51,244 nucleotides of DNA from Bhargavaea massiliensis (GCF_018390575.1 NZ_JAHBCJ010000013.1:1-51244); one strand, 5' to 3'; counted from the stretch's first letter, positions 10,229 through 20,060 are shown. The notes: a model not told the origin generated them from the letters alone. A program made the numbers and translations.

Positions 10229-11002
10229 ATGCTGATTGACACACATGTCCATTTGAATGCAGACCAATACGAGGAGGATGTCGATGAGGTGATCCGCCGT
10301 GCGCTCGATGCGGGCGTCGAAAAAATGGTCGTTGTCGGATTTGACCGGCAGACTATCCGTCGCGCGCTCGAGCTCGCAGAAACGTACCCGTTCATTTACC
10401 TGGTGATCGGATGGCATCCGGTGGATGCAGTCGACTGTACAGAGGAAGACCTCCGGTGGATCGAAGAAATCGCTGCCGAGCACCCGAAAGTTGTCGGCAT
10501 CGGGGAGACCGGGCTCGACTATCATTGGGACAAATCGCCGAAGGATGTTCAGCAGGAGCTGTTCCGCAGGCAAATCGCGCTCGCGAAGAAGCTCAAGCTT
10601 CCGGTCGTCATCCATAATCGCGATGCGACAGGCGATGTGGTCCGTATCCTAAGAGAAGAAAATGCAGCAGAAACGGGCGGCATCATGCACTGCTTCAGCG
10701 GCAGCCCGGAAACAGCAAAAGAATGCGTAGAAATGAATTTCATGATCTCCCTCGGCGGGCCGGTGACGTTCAAAAATGCCAGGCAGCCGAAAGAAGTGGC
10801 AAAGGAAATTCCGCTTGATCATCTGCTCGTCGAGACAGACGCGCCATATCTTGCGCCCCATCCTTACCGGGGCAAGCGCAATGAGCCGTCCTATGTTCGG
10901 CTCGTTGCCGAACAGATCGCGCTACTCAAGGAAATTCCATTTGAGGAAGTAGCCCGAAAGACTACCGAAAACGCATTGAAAATATTTGAGATTCGCGAAT
11001 AA
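10229..11002 (+). CDS. TatD-family metal-dependent deoxyribonuclease (YabD)
   Basis: A 257-residue TIM-barrel amidohydrolase-fold hydrolase. The metal ligands appear as DTHVHLN at the N-terminus, GETGLDYHW near residue 95, a histidine in VVIHNRD near residue 130, HCFSG near residue 155 and ETDAPYLAP near residue 205. TatD proteins are Mg-dependent DNases with 3'-5' exonuclease or repair roles. The ATG at 10229 was chosen for its ribosome site GGGAGAG and agreement with family length (B. subtilis YabD has 255 residues); the frame stays open 60 nt upstream. Confidence 0.92.
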   Translation: MLIDTHVHLNADQYEEDVDEVIRRALDAGVEKMVVVGFDRQTIRRALELAETYPFIYLVIGWHPVDAVDCTEEDLRWIEEIAAEHPKVVGIGETGLDYHWDKSPKDVQQELFRRQIALAKKLKLPVVIHNRDATGDVVRILREENAAETGGIMHCFSGSPETAKECVEMNFMISLGGPVTFKNARQPKEVAKEIPLDHLLVETDAPYLAPHPYRGKRNEPSYVRLVAEQIALLKEIPFEEVARKTTENALKIFEIRE

Positions 11003-11061
11003 AGAGGCCAAAACGGGCCCACACTTCACCCGTGCTGCGGCACAGGAAAAAACCGGTTCGG

Positions 11062-11091
11062 TTGACAAGCCGGAAAACGGGCCGCTATAAT
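11062..11091 (+). promoter_or_regulatory. yabE sigma-A promoter
   Basis: TTGACA, 18-bp spacer, TATAAT: both hexamers are consensus. The start site lies a few bases before the ribosome site AAGGAGG at 11104-11110. Confidence 0.85.
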
Positions 11092-11119
11092 CACTCGGGT
11101 GATAAGGAGGAGTTTTTTA

Positions 11120-12418
11120 GTGTCTACAAATTCTAAGGAACAAGAGAATTCCAGGTTCATGACAGGCAAGAAGATCATCATGTCCATTTTGACGATCGCA
11201 CTGTTCGCGGGCGTCATCACATATGCAGTTTACGAGGGGACCAAAAAGAACGTCACCCTTTCCGAAGGCGGCGAACAGACGGAATTCCGCACTCATGCGG
11301 ATACAGTCGGCGAGCTTCTGGATGAGCAGGAGATTGCAGTGGGGGAACATGACGACCTCTCCCCGGCCAAGGATGAGCAACTCGAGGACGGCGCGTCCAT
11401 CGAGTGGAAAAAAGCCAGACAGTTTACGATCAGCATAGACGGTGAAGAAAGCAAAGTCTGGTCGACGAAAGAGGATGTTGATGCGCTTCTGGCTGATGCC
11501 GGCATCGAACTCAGTGAGCATGATGCCGTCACGCCGGCACGCGGAAGCGAAATCGGCGATACAGATACCGTCAATATTGAGAAGGCATATGAAGTTGCCA
11601 TGATCGACGGGGGCCAGGAAAGCAAGATCTGGACCACTTCGACTACGGTCGCTGACTTTTTAAGCAAGCAGGGCATCAAGCTCGGTAAGAACGACCGCGT
11701 GGAACAGGGCATGGATGAAATCGTCAAGCCGGGCTCAAGCGTAAAGGTCGTCCGGGTAGAAAAGGTCACCGATGTAGTGGAAGAGTCGACGGACTTCACT
11801 GTACAGACGAAAAAAGACAACAGCCTGCTGAAAGGCAAAGAGAAAGTCGTCCAGAATGGTGAGCAAGGTAAAGTGGAACGGACGTATGAAGTCATCAAAG
11901 AAGACGGCAAAGAAGTCAAGCGCAAGCTACAGGACGAGAAAGTGGTCAAAAAGCCGATCAATAAAGTAGTCGCTGTCGGCACGAAAGCCCCAGCACCTGC
12001 AAAGGCAGTAGCTTCGAATACGACCAAAAAGGCAGTAGCCTCGAACACATCCAAACAACAGGCTGCTCCGAAGTCGTCCGGCAAGGTGGTTCAGGCATCG
12101 GCACCGCGCAACGAGGAACCGGCCGGCGGCAAGGAATTTTATGTGACGGCGACCGCCTACACGGCATCCTGCAACGGCTGCTCCGGTATTACGGCAACAG
12201 GCATCAACCTGAAGGCCAATCCGGGAGCAAAAGTAATTGCAGTCGATCCGAGCGTTATTCCGCTCGGCTCCAAGGTCTGGGTTGAGGGCTACGGTACGGC
12301 CATTGCGGGCGATACCGGCGGCGCAATCAAAGGCAATAAGATTGATATCTTCGTCCCGACAAAAGACCAGGCCTACAGCTTCGGCCGCAAAAAAGTGAAA
12401 ATCAAAATCCTTAACTGA
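11120..12418 (+). CDS. yabE: YabE: G5 and 3D domain cell-wall enzyme
   Basis: A 432-residue exported protein. An N-terminal membrane segment lies at about residues 18-36 (IIMSILTIALFAGVITYAV). Then come DUF348 (ubiquitin-like) repeats, a G5 domain (about residues 215-290), a Lys/Ala/Ser-rich linker, and a C-terminal 3D domain with the three aspartates in VDPSVIPLG, AGDTGG and NKIDIFVP. The layout matches B. subtilis YabE, related to resuscitation-promoting factors and predicted to cut peptidoglycan. The start codon is GTG at 11120, 9 nt after AAGGAGG; an earlier GTG at 11099 would overlap that ribosome site. It is monocistronic between its own promoter and terminator. Confidence 0.9.
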   Translation: MSTNSKEQENSRFMTGKKIIMSILTIALFAGVITYAVYEGTKKNVTLSEGGEQTEFRTHADTVGELLDEQEIAVGEHDDLSPAKDEQLEDGASIEWKKARQFTISIDGEESKVWSTKEDVDALLADAGIELSEHDAVTPARGSEIGDTDTVNIEKAYEVAMIDGGQESKIWTTSTTVADFLSKQGIKLGKNDRVEQGMDEIVKPGSSVKVVRVEKVTDVVEESTDFTVQTKKDNSLLKGKEKVVQNGEQGKVERTYEVIKEDGKEVKRKLQDEKVVKKPINKVVAVGTKAPAPAKAVASNTTKKAVASNTSKQQAAPKSSGKVVQASAPRNEEPAGGKEFYVTATAYTASCNGCSGITATGINLKANPGAKVIAVDPSVIPLGSKVWVEGYGTAIAGDTGGAIKGNKIDIFVPTKDQAYSFGRKKVKIKILN

Positions 12419-12427
12419 GGATGAACG

Positions 12428-12459
12428 GATCCGCGGCCTGGTGCCGCGGATCTTTTATT
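12428..12459 (+). terminator. Terminator after yabE
   Basis: Perfect 10-bp stem GATCCGCGGC / GCCGCGGATC with a five-base loop, followed by TTTTATTT. Confidence 0.9.
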
Positions 12460-12465
12460 TGCTTG

Positions 12466-12590
12466 TTGCAATATGGGATACGGTAATGAAGCATGGACTG
12501 CAGAGTTGCAATATGGGGACAGATTTAAAATAAGGAAGCAGCAAATGCAAGAAGGCGGCTTCGGAAATTGCAATACCGTTTGCAGCCGGT
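12466..12590. repeat. Degenerate array of TTGCAATATGGG-like units at about 20-23 bp
   Basis: TTGCAATATGGG occurs at 12466 and 12506. Weaker copies occur at 12486 (ATGAAGCATGGA), 12545 (ATGCAAGAAGG) and 12568 (TTGCAATACC). Steps are 20, 20, 39 and 23, that is multiples of about 20-22 bp. The sequence between units is unrelated. It has the same architecture as the arrays at 130 and 29574 but a different core. Confidence 0.5.
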
Positions 12591-12821
12591 CGTTCTCCTG
12601 TTTGCGCCAACTCGTTAACAAAGCATGGTTCAGGGTGAGATTAGATTAACTTAAGACTGATCAAAGGGTGATGAAGGATTGCAGGGAGGACATAAGGGCC
12701 GATTGACAAACCAGATGAGACCTTTGTCAGTGCTTATGTTAGCAGTGCGTGGGACCCTAAGGACATGCAACGGTACCGGCTTTCTGTACAATCTGTCCGC
12801 ATGCCGTTAAAATTGGAGGAA
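12591..12821 (+). other. Non-coding stretch before rnmV
   Basis: No gene is recognised. TGACAAA (12704-12710) and TTTGTCA (12723-12729) can pair. A possible -10 TACAAT lies at 12787-12792, about 30 nt before rnmV, but no good -35 is seen. Confidence 0.4.
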
Positions 12822-14289
<1,468 letters not shown>

Positions 14290-14344
14290 TTGTTACAAAA
14301 AATTTTCAAAACGATAAAAAGAAGAAAATACAGAAGAAAAAACA

Positions 14345-14373
14345 TTGACATACGAAGAGCGCATTGATAAAAT
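14345..14373 (+). promoter_or_regulatory. Upstream promoter of veg
   Basis: TTGACA, 17-bp spacer, TAAAAT. It lies about 40 bp upstream of a second consensus-like promoter, a tandem arrangement like the vegI and vegII promoters described for B. subtilis veg. Confidence 0.6.
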
Positions 14374-14413
14374 TTTAAATTTAATTGACAGAAACTTTGA
14401 AATGTGTTATCCT
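14368..14413 (+). promoter_or_regulatory. Main veg promoter with A/T-rich UP-like tract
   Basis: TTGACA (14385-14390), 17-bp spacer, TATCCT (14408-14413). The bases just before the -35 are a pure A/T tract (about 14368-14384), resembling the UP element of the very strong B. subtilis veg promoter. Confidence 0.75.
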
Positions 14414-14438
14414 TACATACAGTGAGGTGTAAGCGATA

Positions 14439-14705
14439 ATGCCAAAAACATTAGCTGATATCAAGAAGGCGCTCGATTCTCATTTAGGTCAGCGTTTGCA
14501 ACTTAAGGCGAATGGCGGCCGGAAAAAGACGATTGAGCGTGCCGGTGTCCTTCGGGAAACGTATCATGCCGTCTTTGTCATTGAGCTCGACCAGGAGGAG
14601 CATTCGTTCGAGCGGGTCTCCTACAGTTATACCGATCTTTTGACGGAGGCCGTGGAACTGACATTCATCAATGGCTCAGAGAAAATGGATTTCGTCGTGA
14701 AGTAA
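14439..14705 (+). CDS. veg: Veg protein
   Basis: An 88-residue small protein with the Veg signature [17 protein letters not shown] and [11 protein letters not shown]. Veg is highly expressed in vegetative cells; in B. subtilis it stimulates biofilm gene expression, apparently by opposing SinR. Length matches the family (about 86 residues). It is preceded by a tandem strong promoter and followed by a strong terminator, so it forms its own unit. Confidence 0.93.
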   Translation: MPKTLADIKKALDSHLGQRLQLKANGGRKKTIERAGVLRETYHAVFVIELDQEEHSFERVSYSYTDLLTEAVELTFINGSEKMDFVVK

Positions 14706-14728
14706 TGCAATTATTTATCCCGTTTTTG

Positions 14729-14771
14729 CCCGGCCAAAACCTTTTGGAAGGTTTTGACCGGGTTCTTTTTT
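14729..14771 (+). terminator. Terminator after veg
   Basis: A 15-bp stem, CCCGGCCAAAACCTT with AAGGTTTTGACCGGG (one mismatch), a four-base loop, and a T-rich tail. Confidence 0.9.
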
Positions 14772-14781
14772 CATTTCGGGC

Positions 14782-14788
14782 CATACTA
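14782..14788 (+). promoter_or_regulatory. Candidate sigma-G -10 element of sspF
   Basis: CATACTA matches the sigma-G -10 consensus exactly and lies about 33 nt before sspF. The -35 region overlaps the veg terminator and does not fit well, so support is only partial. Confidence 0.45.
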
Positions 14789-14820
14789 CATGTGTCAGCC
14801 GAACGAGGAGGAAAAACCGA

Positions 14821-15000
14821 ATGGCTAGAAACGGCGGAGTAATGTCCCAGCGTCTGAAGGAAGAGATCGCGAAGGAACTTGGATTTTACGATGTTGTGCA
14901 GCAGGAAGGTTGGGGAGGCATCAAAGCACGTGACGCCGGTAACATGGTGAAGCGGGCGATCGAGATGGCGGAACGGGGCATCGGCGAAGGCCGAAAGTAA
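14821..15000 (+). CDS. sspF: Alpha/beta-type small acid-soluble spore protein SspF
   Basis: A 59-residue protein starting [20 protein letters not shown] and containing [21 protein letters not shown], the pattern of the alpha/beta SASP family member SspF. These proteins bind DNA in the forespore core and protect it. GAGGAGG lies 9 nt before the ATG. It lies between veg and ispE as in B. subtilis. Forespore expression by sigma-G is expected and a matching -10 is present. A hairpin terminator follows. Confidence 0.92.
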   Translation: MARNGGVMSQRLKEEIAKELGFYDVVQQEGWGGIKARDAGNMVKRAIEMAERGIGEGRK

Positions 15001-15038
15001 CGCTTCTGTAACCCGAAATCCAAAAACGGCTGACACCG

Positions 15039-15067
15039 GCAGACGGAATTTTTCCGTCTGCTTTTTT
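15039..15067 (+). terminator. Terminator after sspF
   Basis: GCAGACGGAA / TTCCGTCTGC perfect 10-bp stem with a three-base loop, followed by TTTTTT. Confidence 0.9.
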
Positions 15068-15121
15068 CATTGTCTCTCCCTATGGTAAAATAGGGGCATT
15101 GAATTTTGGGGAGGTGCCTTC

Positions 15122-15994
15122 ATGATCCATGAAAAAGCACCGGCGAAGATTAACCTGACCCTCGACGTCCTCGGCAAGCGCCCGGACGGCTACCACGAGG
15201 TCGAAATGATTATGACGACGGTCGACCTGTATGACAGGCTGGCCATTGAAGGCGCCAAGGACGGAAAGATTATCATCAAGTCCTCCGACCGCTATGTGCC
15301 GGATGATCGGCGCAACCTGGTTTATCAGGCAGCGGAACTTCTCCGCAAGCGTACGGGCATCCGTGATGGCGTGACGTTTACGCTGGACAAGCGCATTCCC
15401 GTCGCAGCAGGACTTGCGGGCGGGAGCAGTGACGCCGCTGCAGCGCTCCGCGGACTCAACCGGTTTTGGAAACTCGGTTTGTCGCTGGACGAACTGGCGG
15501 AAATCGGGGCGGAAATCGGATCCGATGTACCGTTTTGTGTGTATGGCGGGACCGCATTTGCAACGGGACGCGGAGAGAAAATCCGCCACCTGCCGGCCCC
15601 GCCGAATTGCTGGGTGATCTTGGCGAAGCCGGACATCGGTGTGTCGACGGCAGACATTTACGGTAAGTTCGACCTGTCCAATGCCCGCCATCCGAACATC
15701 TCGGCGATGGAGGCGGCACTCCGGGAAGCAGATTACAAAGAGGTCTGCCGCAACCTGGGCAATGTACTCGAGCCGGTTACGATGGAGATGCACCGGGAAG
15801 TTGCCATGCTCAAGGACGGAATGGAGCGATTTGGAGCTGATGCCGTTCTCATGAGCGGCAGCGGGCCGACCGTCTTTGGGCTCGTTTCTCAGGAGGCGCG
15901 CGTCGCCCGCATCGTCAACGGTCTCAACGGCTTTTGTCCTGAAGTCCACGCGGTCCGTATGCTGGGCGGACGGAACAGTGCCCGGCTTGATTAA
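15122..15994 (+). CDS. ispE: 4-diphosphocytidyl-2-C-methyl-D-erythritol kinase
   Basis: A 290-residue GHMP kinase of the MEP isoprenoid pathway; it phosphorylates CDP-methylerythritol. The substrate motif [13 protein letters not shown] is at the N-terminus, the ATP-binding [15 protein letters not shown] near residue 95, and the C-terminal [11 protein letters not shown] motif near residue 245. GGGGAGG lies 6 nt before the ATG. The stop codon overlaps the first PurBox of the purR control region. Confidence 0.95.
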   Translation: MIHEKAPAKINLTLDVLGKRPDGYHEVEMIMTTVDLYDRLAIEGAKDGKIIIKSSDRYVPDDRRNLVYQAAELLRKRTGIRDGVTFTLDKRIPVAAGLAGGSSDAAAALRGLNRFWKLGLSLDELAEIGAEIGSDVPFCVYGGTAFATGRGEKIRHLPAPPNCWVILAKPDIGVSTADIYGKFDLSNARHPNISAMEAALREADYKEVCRNLGNVLEPVTMEMHREVAMLKDGMERFGADAVLMSGSGPTVFGLVSQEARVARIVNGLNGFCPEVHAVRMLGGRNSARLD

Positions 15995-16037
15995 ATCCGG
16001 ATGTTTATGTTAATGTGAAGGTAAATTATTCGGATTT
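15992..16037 (+). promoter_or_regulatory. Paired PurBoxes upstream of purR
   Basis: AAATCCGAATAAT on the - strand (16025-16037) matches the PurBox AWWWCCGAACWWT at 12 of 13 positions. In the opposite orientation AAATCCGGATGTT (15992-16004) matches at about 10 of 13. Divergent pairs of PurBoxes are the known PurR binding arrangement, and B. subtilis purR is autoregulated. Confidence 0.65.
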
Positions 16038-16088
16038 TGTGAAAAGCCGGCCAGTTCCGGTTCAGACATAAGCACAGAGGTGGACATT

Positions 16089-16919
16089 TTGAAGTGGAAG
16101 CGCAGTGAACGGCTTGTCGACATGACCCAATATTTGCTCAGCCATCCGCATACGCTCATCCCGCTCACGCATTTTGCCTCCGCGTACGACGCGGCGAAAT
16201 CATCGATCAGTGAGGATCTCGCCATTGTCAAAGGGACGTTCGAGGAGCGGGGAACCGGCCGGCTCATCACCGTGCCGGGCGCGGCCGGCGGCGTGAAGTA
16301 CATCCCGGATGCAAGCAGGGAAGAGGCACAGGAGATTATCCGTGATTTCATGGATGCACTCAGTGATCCCGGCCGGCTGCTTCCGGGCGGGTATCTGTTT
16401 ATGACGGATCTGCTCGGCAATCCCGGACTCATGGACCGGATCGGCCGGCTGTTCGCTGCCCGCTACAAGGATTCGGAAATTGATGCCATCATGACTGTCG
16501 CGACCAAAGGCATTCCGATCGCCCATGCAATCGCACGACATCTGAACATCCCTGTCGTTGTCGTCAGGCGTGACAGCAAAGTAACAGAAGGGTCTACGGT
16601 CAGCATCAACTATGTTTCCGGCTCGAGCCGGCGCATCCAGACGATGGTCCTCTCCAAGCGCAGCATGCAGGGCGGCCAGCGTGTGCTTCTCACCGATGAC
16701 TTCATGAAAGTCGGCGGAACGATGAACGGCATGAAAAACCTCCTCGCCGAGTTTGATTGTGAGCCGGCGGGTGTCGCGGTCCTGGTCGAGTCGGAGGACA
16801 TGCAGGAAGAGCGGCTCGTGGAAGACTATGTGTCTCTCGTGAGGCTGCGCGAAGTCAATGAGAAAAAACGCACGATCAAACTTGTGGAAGGCAACTATTT
16901 CAGGGAAGGTGGAAACTGA
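16089..16919 (+). CDS. purR: Purine operon repressor PurR
   Basis: A 276-residue repressor with an N-terminal winged-helix domain (about residues 1-70, [18 protein letters not shown]) and a phosphoribosyltransferase-fold domain that senses PRPP ([12 protein letters not shown] near residue 200). PRPP lowers its DNA affinity. The start is a TTG at 16089: translation then begins [13 protein letters not shown], aligning with B. subtilis PurR, and AGAGGTGG lies 5-8 nt before it. The GTG at 16080 overlaps that ribosome site. PurBoxes lie upstream, so autoregulation is likely. ridA follows one base later. Confidence 0.95.
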   Translation: MKWKRSERLVDMTQYLLSHPHTLIPLTHFASAYDAAKSSISEDLAIVKGTFEERGTGRLITVPGAAGGVKYIPDASREEAQEIIRDFMDALSDPGRLLPGGYLFMTDLLGNPGLMDRIGRLFAARYKDSEIDAIMTVATKGIPIAHAIARHLNIPVVVVRRDSKVTEGSTVSINYVSGSSRRIQTMVLSKRSMQGGQRVLLTDDFMKVGGTMNGMKNLLAEFDCEPAGVAVLVESEDMQEERLVEDYVSLVRLREVNEKKRTIKLVEGNYFREGGN

Positions 16920-16920
16920 T

Positions 16921-17295
16921 ATGAACTTGATCCAGACAGACAAGGCGCCTGCAGCAATCGGCCCTTACTCGCAGGGCATTGTAACAGGCGGCATCGTTTA
17001 CACATCCGGCCAGATCCCGCTTACGCCGGAAGGCAGCCTGGTGGAAGGCGGCGTTGAGGAACAGACACACCAGGTGTTCAAAAACCTTTCCGCTGTTCTG
17101 GAAGCCGGCGGGTCTTCGCTTGACCGCGTCATCAAGGCCACCGTTTTCATCAAGGATATGAATGATTTTGGCACGATCAACGACATCTATGCCTCTTACT
17201 TCGGCGACCACAAGCCGGCACGCTCCTGCGTGGAAGTTGCCCGCCTTCCAAAAGACGTCCTCGTCGAAATCGAAGCGGTCGCCCTCGCAAAGTAA
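16921..17295 (+). CDS. ridA: RidA-family enamine/imine deaminase (YabJ)
   Basis: A 124-residue YjgF/YER057c/UK114 protein, a trimer that hydrolyses reactive enamines and imines such as those from threonine dehydratase. Signatures: [20 protein letters not shown], and the C-terminal [19 protein letters not shown] (with the family arginine). In B. subtilis YabJ is needed for full purine-operon control and is cotranscribed with purR. Here it starts one base after the purR stop with GGGAAGGTGG as ribosome site. Confidence 0.95.
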   Translation: MNLIQTDKAPAAIGPYSQGIVTGGIVYTSGQIPLTPEGSLVEGGVEEQTHQVFKNLSAVLEAGGSSLDRVIKATVFIKDMNDFGTINDIYASYFGDHKPARSCVEVARLPKDVLVEIEAVALAK

Positions 17296-17308
17296 AACTT
17301 TCATAGAC

Positions 17309-17344
17309 ACGGCAGCTCTCTATATACGGAGCTGCCGTTTTATT
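17309..17344 (+). terminator. Terminator after ridA
   Basis: ACGGCAGCTC / GAGCTGCCGT perfect 10-bp stem, ten-base loop, then a T-rich tail. Confidence 0.9.
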
Positions 17345-17425
17345 ATGCGGAAATCTCCCAATTTATTCGGAAACTGTTGCATGAACATCCCTAACTTTGA
17401 ATAGTTCAAAAATTTTGTATTGTAA

Positions 17426-17454
17426 GAAGGGGATTTACCATTTATATTGAATAT
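17426..17454 (+). promoter_or_regulatory. sigma-H promoter of spoVG
   Basis: AGGGGATTT (17428-17436, near the sigma-H -35 RnAGGAwWW) and ATTGAATAT (17446-17454, a perfect RnnGAATww -10). B. subtilis spoVG is the classic sigma-H promoter, also repressed by AbrB binding to A/T-rich upstream DNA; the upstream bases here (about 17340-17425) are A/T-rich. Confidence 0.65.
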
Positions 17455-17488
17455 AAACAACCAAGAAGGTGCTGAAGGTGGTGAGAAA

Positions 17489-17773
17489 GTGGAAGTAACT
17501 GATGTGAGACTTCGTAGGGTAGAGACTGATGGCCGGATGCGGGCCATTGCTTCCATCACGATTGATGAGGCGTTCGTGGTCCATGATATCCGGGTCATCG
17601 ACGGCAATGATGGCCTGTTTGTCGCCATGCCGAGCAAGCGGACCCCCGACGGCGAGTTCCGCGATGTGGCCCATCCGATCAATTCGGACACGCGCCAAAT
17701 GATCCAGGACGCCGTGCTGGGTGCCTATCACCTGACAAAAGAAGAACCGCAACTCGAAGGCGCCGGCGCTTAA
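17489..17773 (+). CDS. spoVG: Septation and stage V sporulation regulator SpoVG
   Basis: A 94-residue nucleic-acid-binding protein with the invariant core [20 protein letters not shown] and [16 protein letters not shown]. SpoVG affects septum formation, capsule and virulence genes in different Bacillota and binds RNA or DNA. The start codon is GTG at 17489, preceded by AAGGTGGTGAG; this gives the family N-terminus (M)EVTDVRL. The frame is open 42 nt further upstream but into the promoter. It is expected to be controlled by sigma-H and AbrB. Confidence 0.95.
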   Translation: MEVTDVRLRRVETDGRMRAIASITIDEAFVVHDIRVIDGNDGLFVAMPSKRTPDGEFRDVAHPINSDTRQMIQDAVLGAYHLTKEEPQLEGAGA

Positions 17774-17787
17774 CCGGCCCCGACCAG

Positions 17788-17814
17788 CCGTCCCGTAACC
17801 GGTGACGGTTTTTT
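17788..17814 (+). terminator. Terminator after spoVG
   Basis: CCGTC...GACGG stem with possible inner pairing and six T. It separates spoVG from the penicillin-binding protein gene. Confidence 0.7.
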
Positions 17815-17878
17815 CATGTCCTGTGCCTGTCGCCTTTTTCAATTTATTGTTAAACTGAAAGGACGGGGGAGGGTCAAC

Positions 17879-19897
17879 ATGAAAAAAACTCTGTTTATCA
17901 CCGCCATTTTCCTGCTGGTCTTCCTGGCAGGATGCCGGGACAAGCCGACACCTGAAGACCGGCTGGAGGAGTATATCAGTCATTGGAACAAAGGTGGCTT
18001 TGCCGTCATGTACGACGGTTACCTGACCGAGAAGGCGAAAAAGGACTTTTCGGAGGAAGAGTTTGTAGAGCGCCAGGAAAAACTGATGGAGGACCTCGGT
18101 ATCAACGATTTGGAAGTCTCCTATGAAAAACCCGGCGAAGATGCCGAATGGGACAAAGAACAGCCAGCCGAATTCGATATCCGGGTCAAGATGGAGACGC
18201 TTGCCGGTCCGGTCGAGTTCGACAAGCCGATTAGGCTCCGCCATGAGGAGCAGGAAAAAGAAAAGACCTGGTTTGTCGAATGGGATCCTTCCTATATCTT
18301 CCCTGATCTCGAACCGGGCGATGAAATCGATTTATCGCGCACCAAAGCAAAGCGGGGAGAGATTGTCGACAGGGCGGGGATCCCGATTGCGAAAAACGGG
18401 ACCGGCTATCAGGTGGGCATCGTTCCCGAAAAACTGGATGAAGCTAGAAAGCCGGATATCGCTGAGCTGCTCGGAACAACGGCTGAAGCGATCGACAAGA
18501 GCCTGAATGCGGCATGGGTCAAGCCGGAGCTGTTTGTTCCGATCGGGAAGACGGCGAAAAACGACACCGACCGTCTGGAGCAACTGCTTGAAATTCCGGG
18601 TGTCGCGGCGCAGGAAACCGCGATGCGGGAATATCCTTATGGTCCGGCACTGGCCCACCTGACCGGCTATATCGGCGCGATTTCCGCTGAACAGCTGGAA
18701 AAGCTGAAGGACAAGGGCTACTCGGAAAATGACCAGATCGGCCGGAGGGGCCTGGAAAGTCTGCTGGAGGACCGGCTCCGCGGCCGGGATGGAATGAAGA
18801 TCACCATCCTGAAAGCGCAGGAAGGGATGGAACCGGTGACCGTCACTGAACGCGCGCCTGAAGACGGGGAGACCATCAAACTGACTCTCGATGCCGAACT
18901 GCAGAAAACGGCTTACGATGCGATGAAAGGAGAGCCGGGCACAGCCGCTTCCGTCGTCCCTGAAACCGGAGAAGTGCTGATGCTCGTCAGTTCCCCGGCC
19001 TATGACCCGAACGAATTCATCACCGGCATGAGCGGTGACCGATACCGCGAGCTGGAGGAAGACGAAAAGGCGCCCCTGTTTAACCGCTTTGCACAAAGCT
19101 ATGCACCGGGCTCGACACTGAAGCCGGTCACCGCAGCCATCGGCATGAAAGCCGGTACGCTCGATCCTGCGGAAGGGCTCACGATTACCGGCAAGACCTG
19201 GCAGAAAGATGCTTCCTGGGGAGCATACCGGGTGTCCCGCCTGCATCCGGAGGCTCCGAATCCGATTGACCTGAACCGCGCGATGGTTTATTCAGACAAC
19301 ATTTACTTCGCGCAACAGGCGCTCGCGATGGGCAGGGACACCTTCACCGACGGGCTGAAGCAGTTCGGATTCGGCGAGCCGATCCCTCTTGAGGCGATGG
19401 AGCTGAAGGCCTCGCAGATCTCCAACGACGGCACGGTCGGATCGGAGGGCCAACTGGCCGATACGTCATTCGGCCAGGGCCAGATGCTGACGAACATCCT
19501 GCACCTCGCCTCCATGTATGAGCCGTTTCTGACAGGCGGCACGATGCACAAGCCGACGTTGCTGTTTGACGAAGAAGACGGACAGGTCTGGAAAGAGGGC
19601 CTGCTCGACCCGGCACAGGCAGAAACGATCCGTTCCACACTGCGAAGCGTCGTTCTGGACGGTTTCGCCCAATCTGCGAATATCGCGGACGTTCCGATCG
19701 CCGGCAAGACCGGCACTGCCGAGCTGAAGGCTGCCGGTGAGGAACGGGGCAAGGAAAATGGATACTTTGTTTCCTATCATGCCGAAAATCCTTTATTCAT
19801 CCTGGCAATGATGGTGGAAAACGTCGAAGACGACGGCGGCAGCGACTATGTCGCGGCCATGTCCGCCGAGGTTCACCGATATGCATCCGAAAGGTGA
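17879..19897 (+). CDS. Class B penicillin-binding lipoprotein with MecA_N domain, PBP3/PbpC-like
   Basis: A 672-residue transpeptidase. It begins with a lipoprotein signal (MKKTLFITAIFLLVFLAGC, lipobox LAGC) that should anchor it outside the membrane. An NTF2-like MecA_N domain follows (about residues 25-140), then a PBP dimerisation domain (about 150-310) and the transpeptidase domain with the active-site STLK (near residue 415), SDN and KTGT motifs. The plan is that of B. subtilis PbpC and staphylococcal PBP2a, which have low beta-lactam affinity. GGGGGAGGG precedes the ATG; a codon at 17816 is in frame but lies in the spoVG terminator. It is not found between spoVG and glmU in B. subtilis. 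Beta-lactam affinity here cannot be inferred. Confidence 0.92.
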   Translation: MKKTLFITAIFLLVFLAGCRDKPTPEDRLEEYISHWNKGGFAVMYDGYLTEKAKKDFSEEEFVERQEKLMEDLGINDLEVSYEKPGEDAEWDKEQPAEFDIRVKMETLAGPVEFDKPIRLRHEEQEKEKTWFVEWDPSYIFPDLEPGDEIDLSRTKAKRGEIVDRAGIPIAKNGTGYQVGIVPEKLDEARKPDIAELLGTTAEAIDKSLNAAWVKPELFVPIGKTAKNDTDRLEQLLEIPGVAAQETAMREYPYGPALAHLTGYIGAISAEQLEKLKDKGYSENDQIGRRGLESLLEDRLRGRDGMKITILKAQEGMEPVTVTERAPEDGETIKLTLDAELQKTAYDAMKGEPGTAASVVPETGEVLMLVSSPAYDPNEFITGMSGDRYRELEEDEKAPLFNRFAQSYAPGSTLKPVTAAIGMKAGTLDPAEGLTITGKTWQKDASWGAYRVSRLHPEAPNPIDLNRAMVYSDNIYFAQQALAMGRDTFTDGLKQFGFGEPIPLEAMELKASQISNDGTVGSEGQLADTSFGQGQMLTNILHLASMYEPFLTGGTMHKPTLLFDEEDGQVWKEGLLDPAQAETIRSTLRSVVLDGFAQSANIADVPIAGKTGTAELKAAGEERGKENGYFVSYHAENPLFILAMMVENVEDDGGSDYVAAMSAEVHRYASER

Positions 19898-19906
19898 ACC
19901 GATTCA

Positions 19907-19942
19907 AGCAGCCGCTGCCATCCCGGGAGCGGCTGCTTTTTT
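19907..19942 (+). terminator. Terminator after the penicillin-binding protein gene
   Basis: AAGCAGCCGCT / AGCGGCTGCTT perfect 11-bp stem, ten-base loop, T-run. Confidence 0.9.
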
Positions 19943-20031
19943 GGGGAAGACCGCATTTTATCCTGCCGGATGCAGGTTGCCGATTCGGAACACCCGGAAT
20001 CGGGGATGTCAAGCCTATGCCCTGTAAATTG

Positions 20032-20060
20032 TTGAAAAATGGGCCGTTTTCGTCTATCGT
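20032..20060 (+). promoter_or_regulatory. Candidate glmU-prs promoter
   Basis: TTGAAA, 17-bp spacer, TATCGT, about 40 nt before glmU. Confidence 0.5.

Noticed and set aside
19979-20003. PurBox or other operator in CCGATTC...GAATCGG before glmU
   Set aside because: It is a plain 7-bp inverted repeat; fit to the PurBox is only about half the positions.
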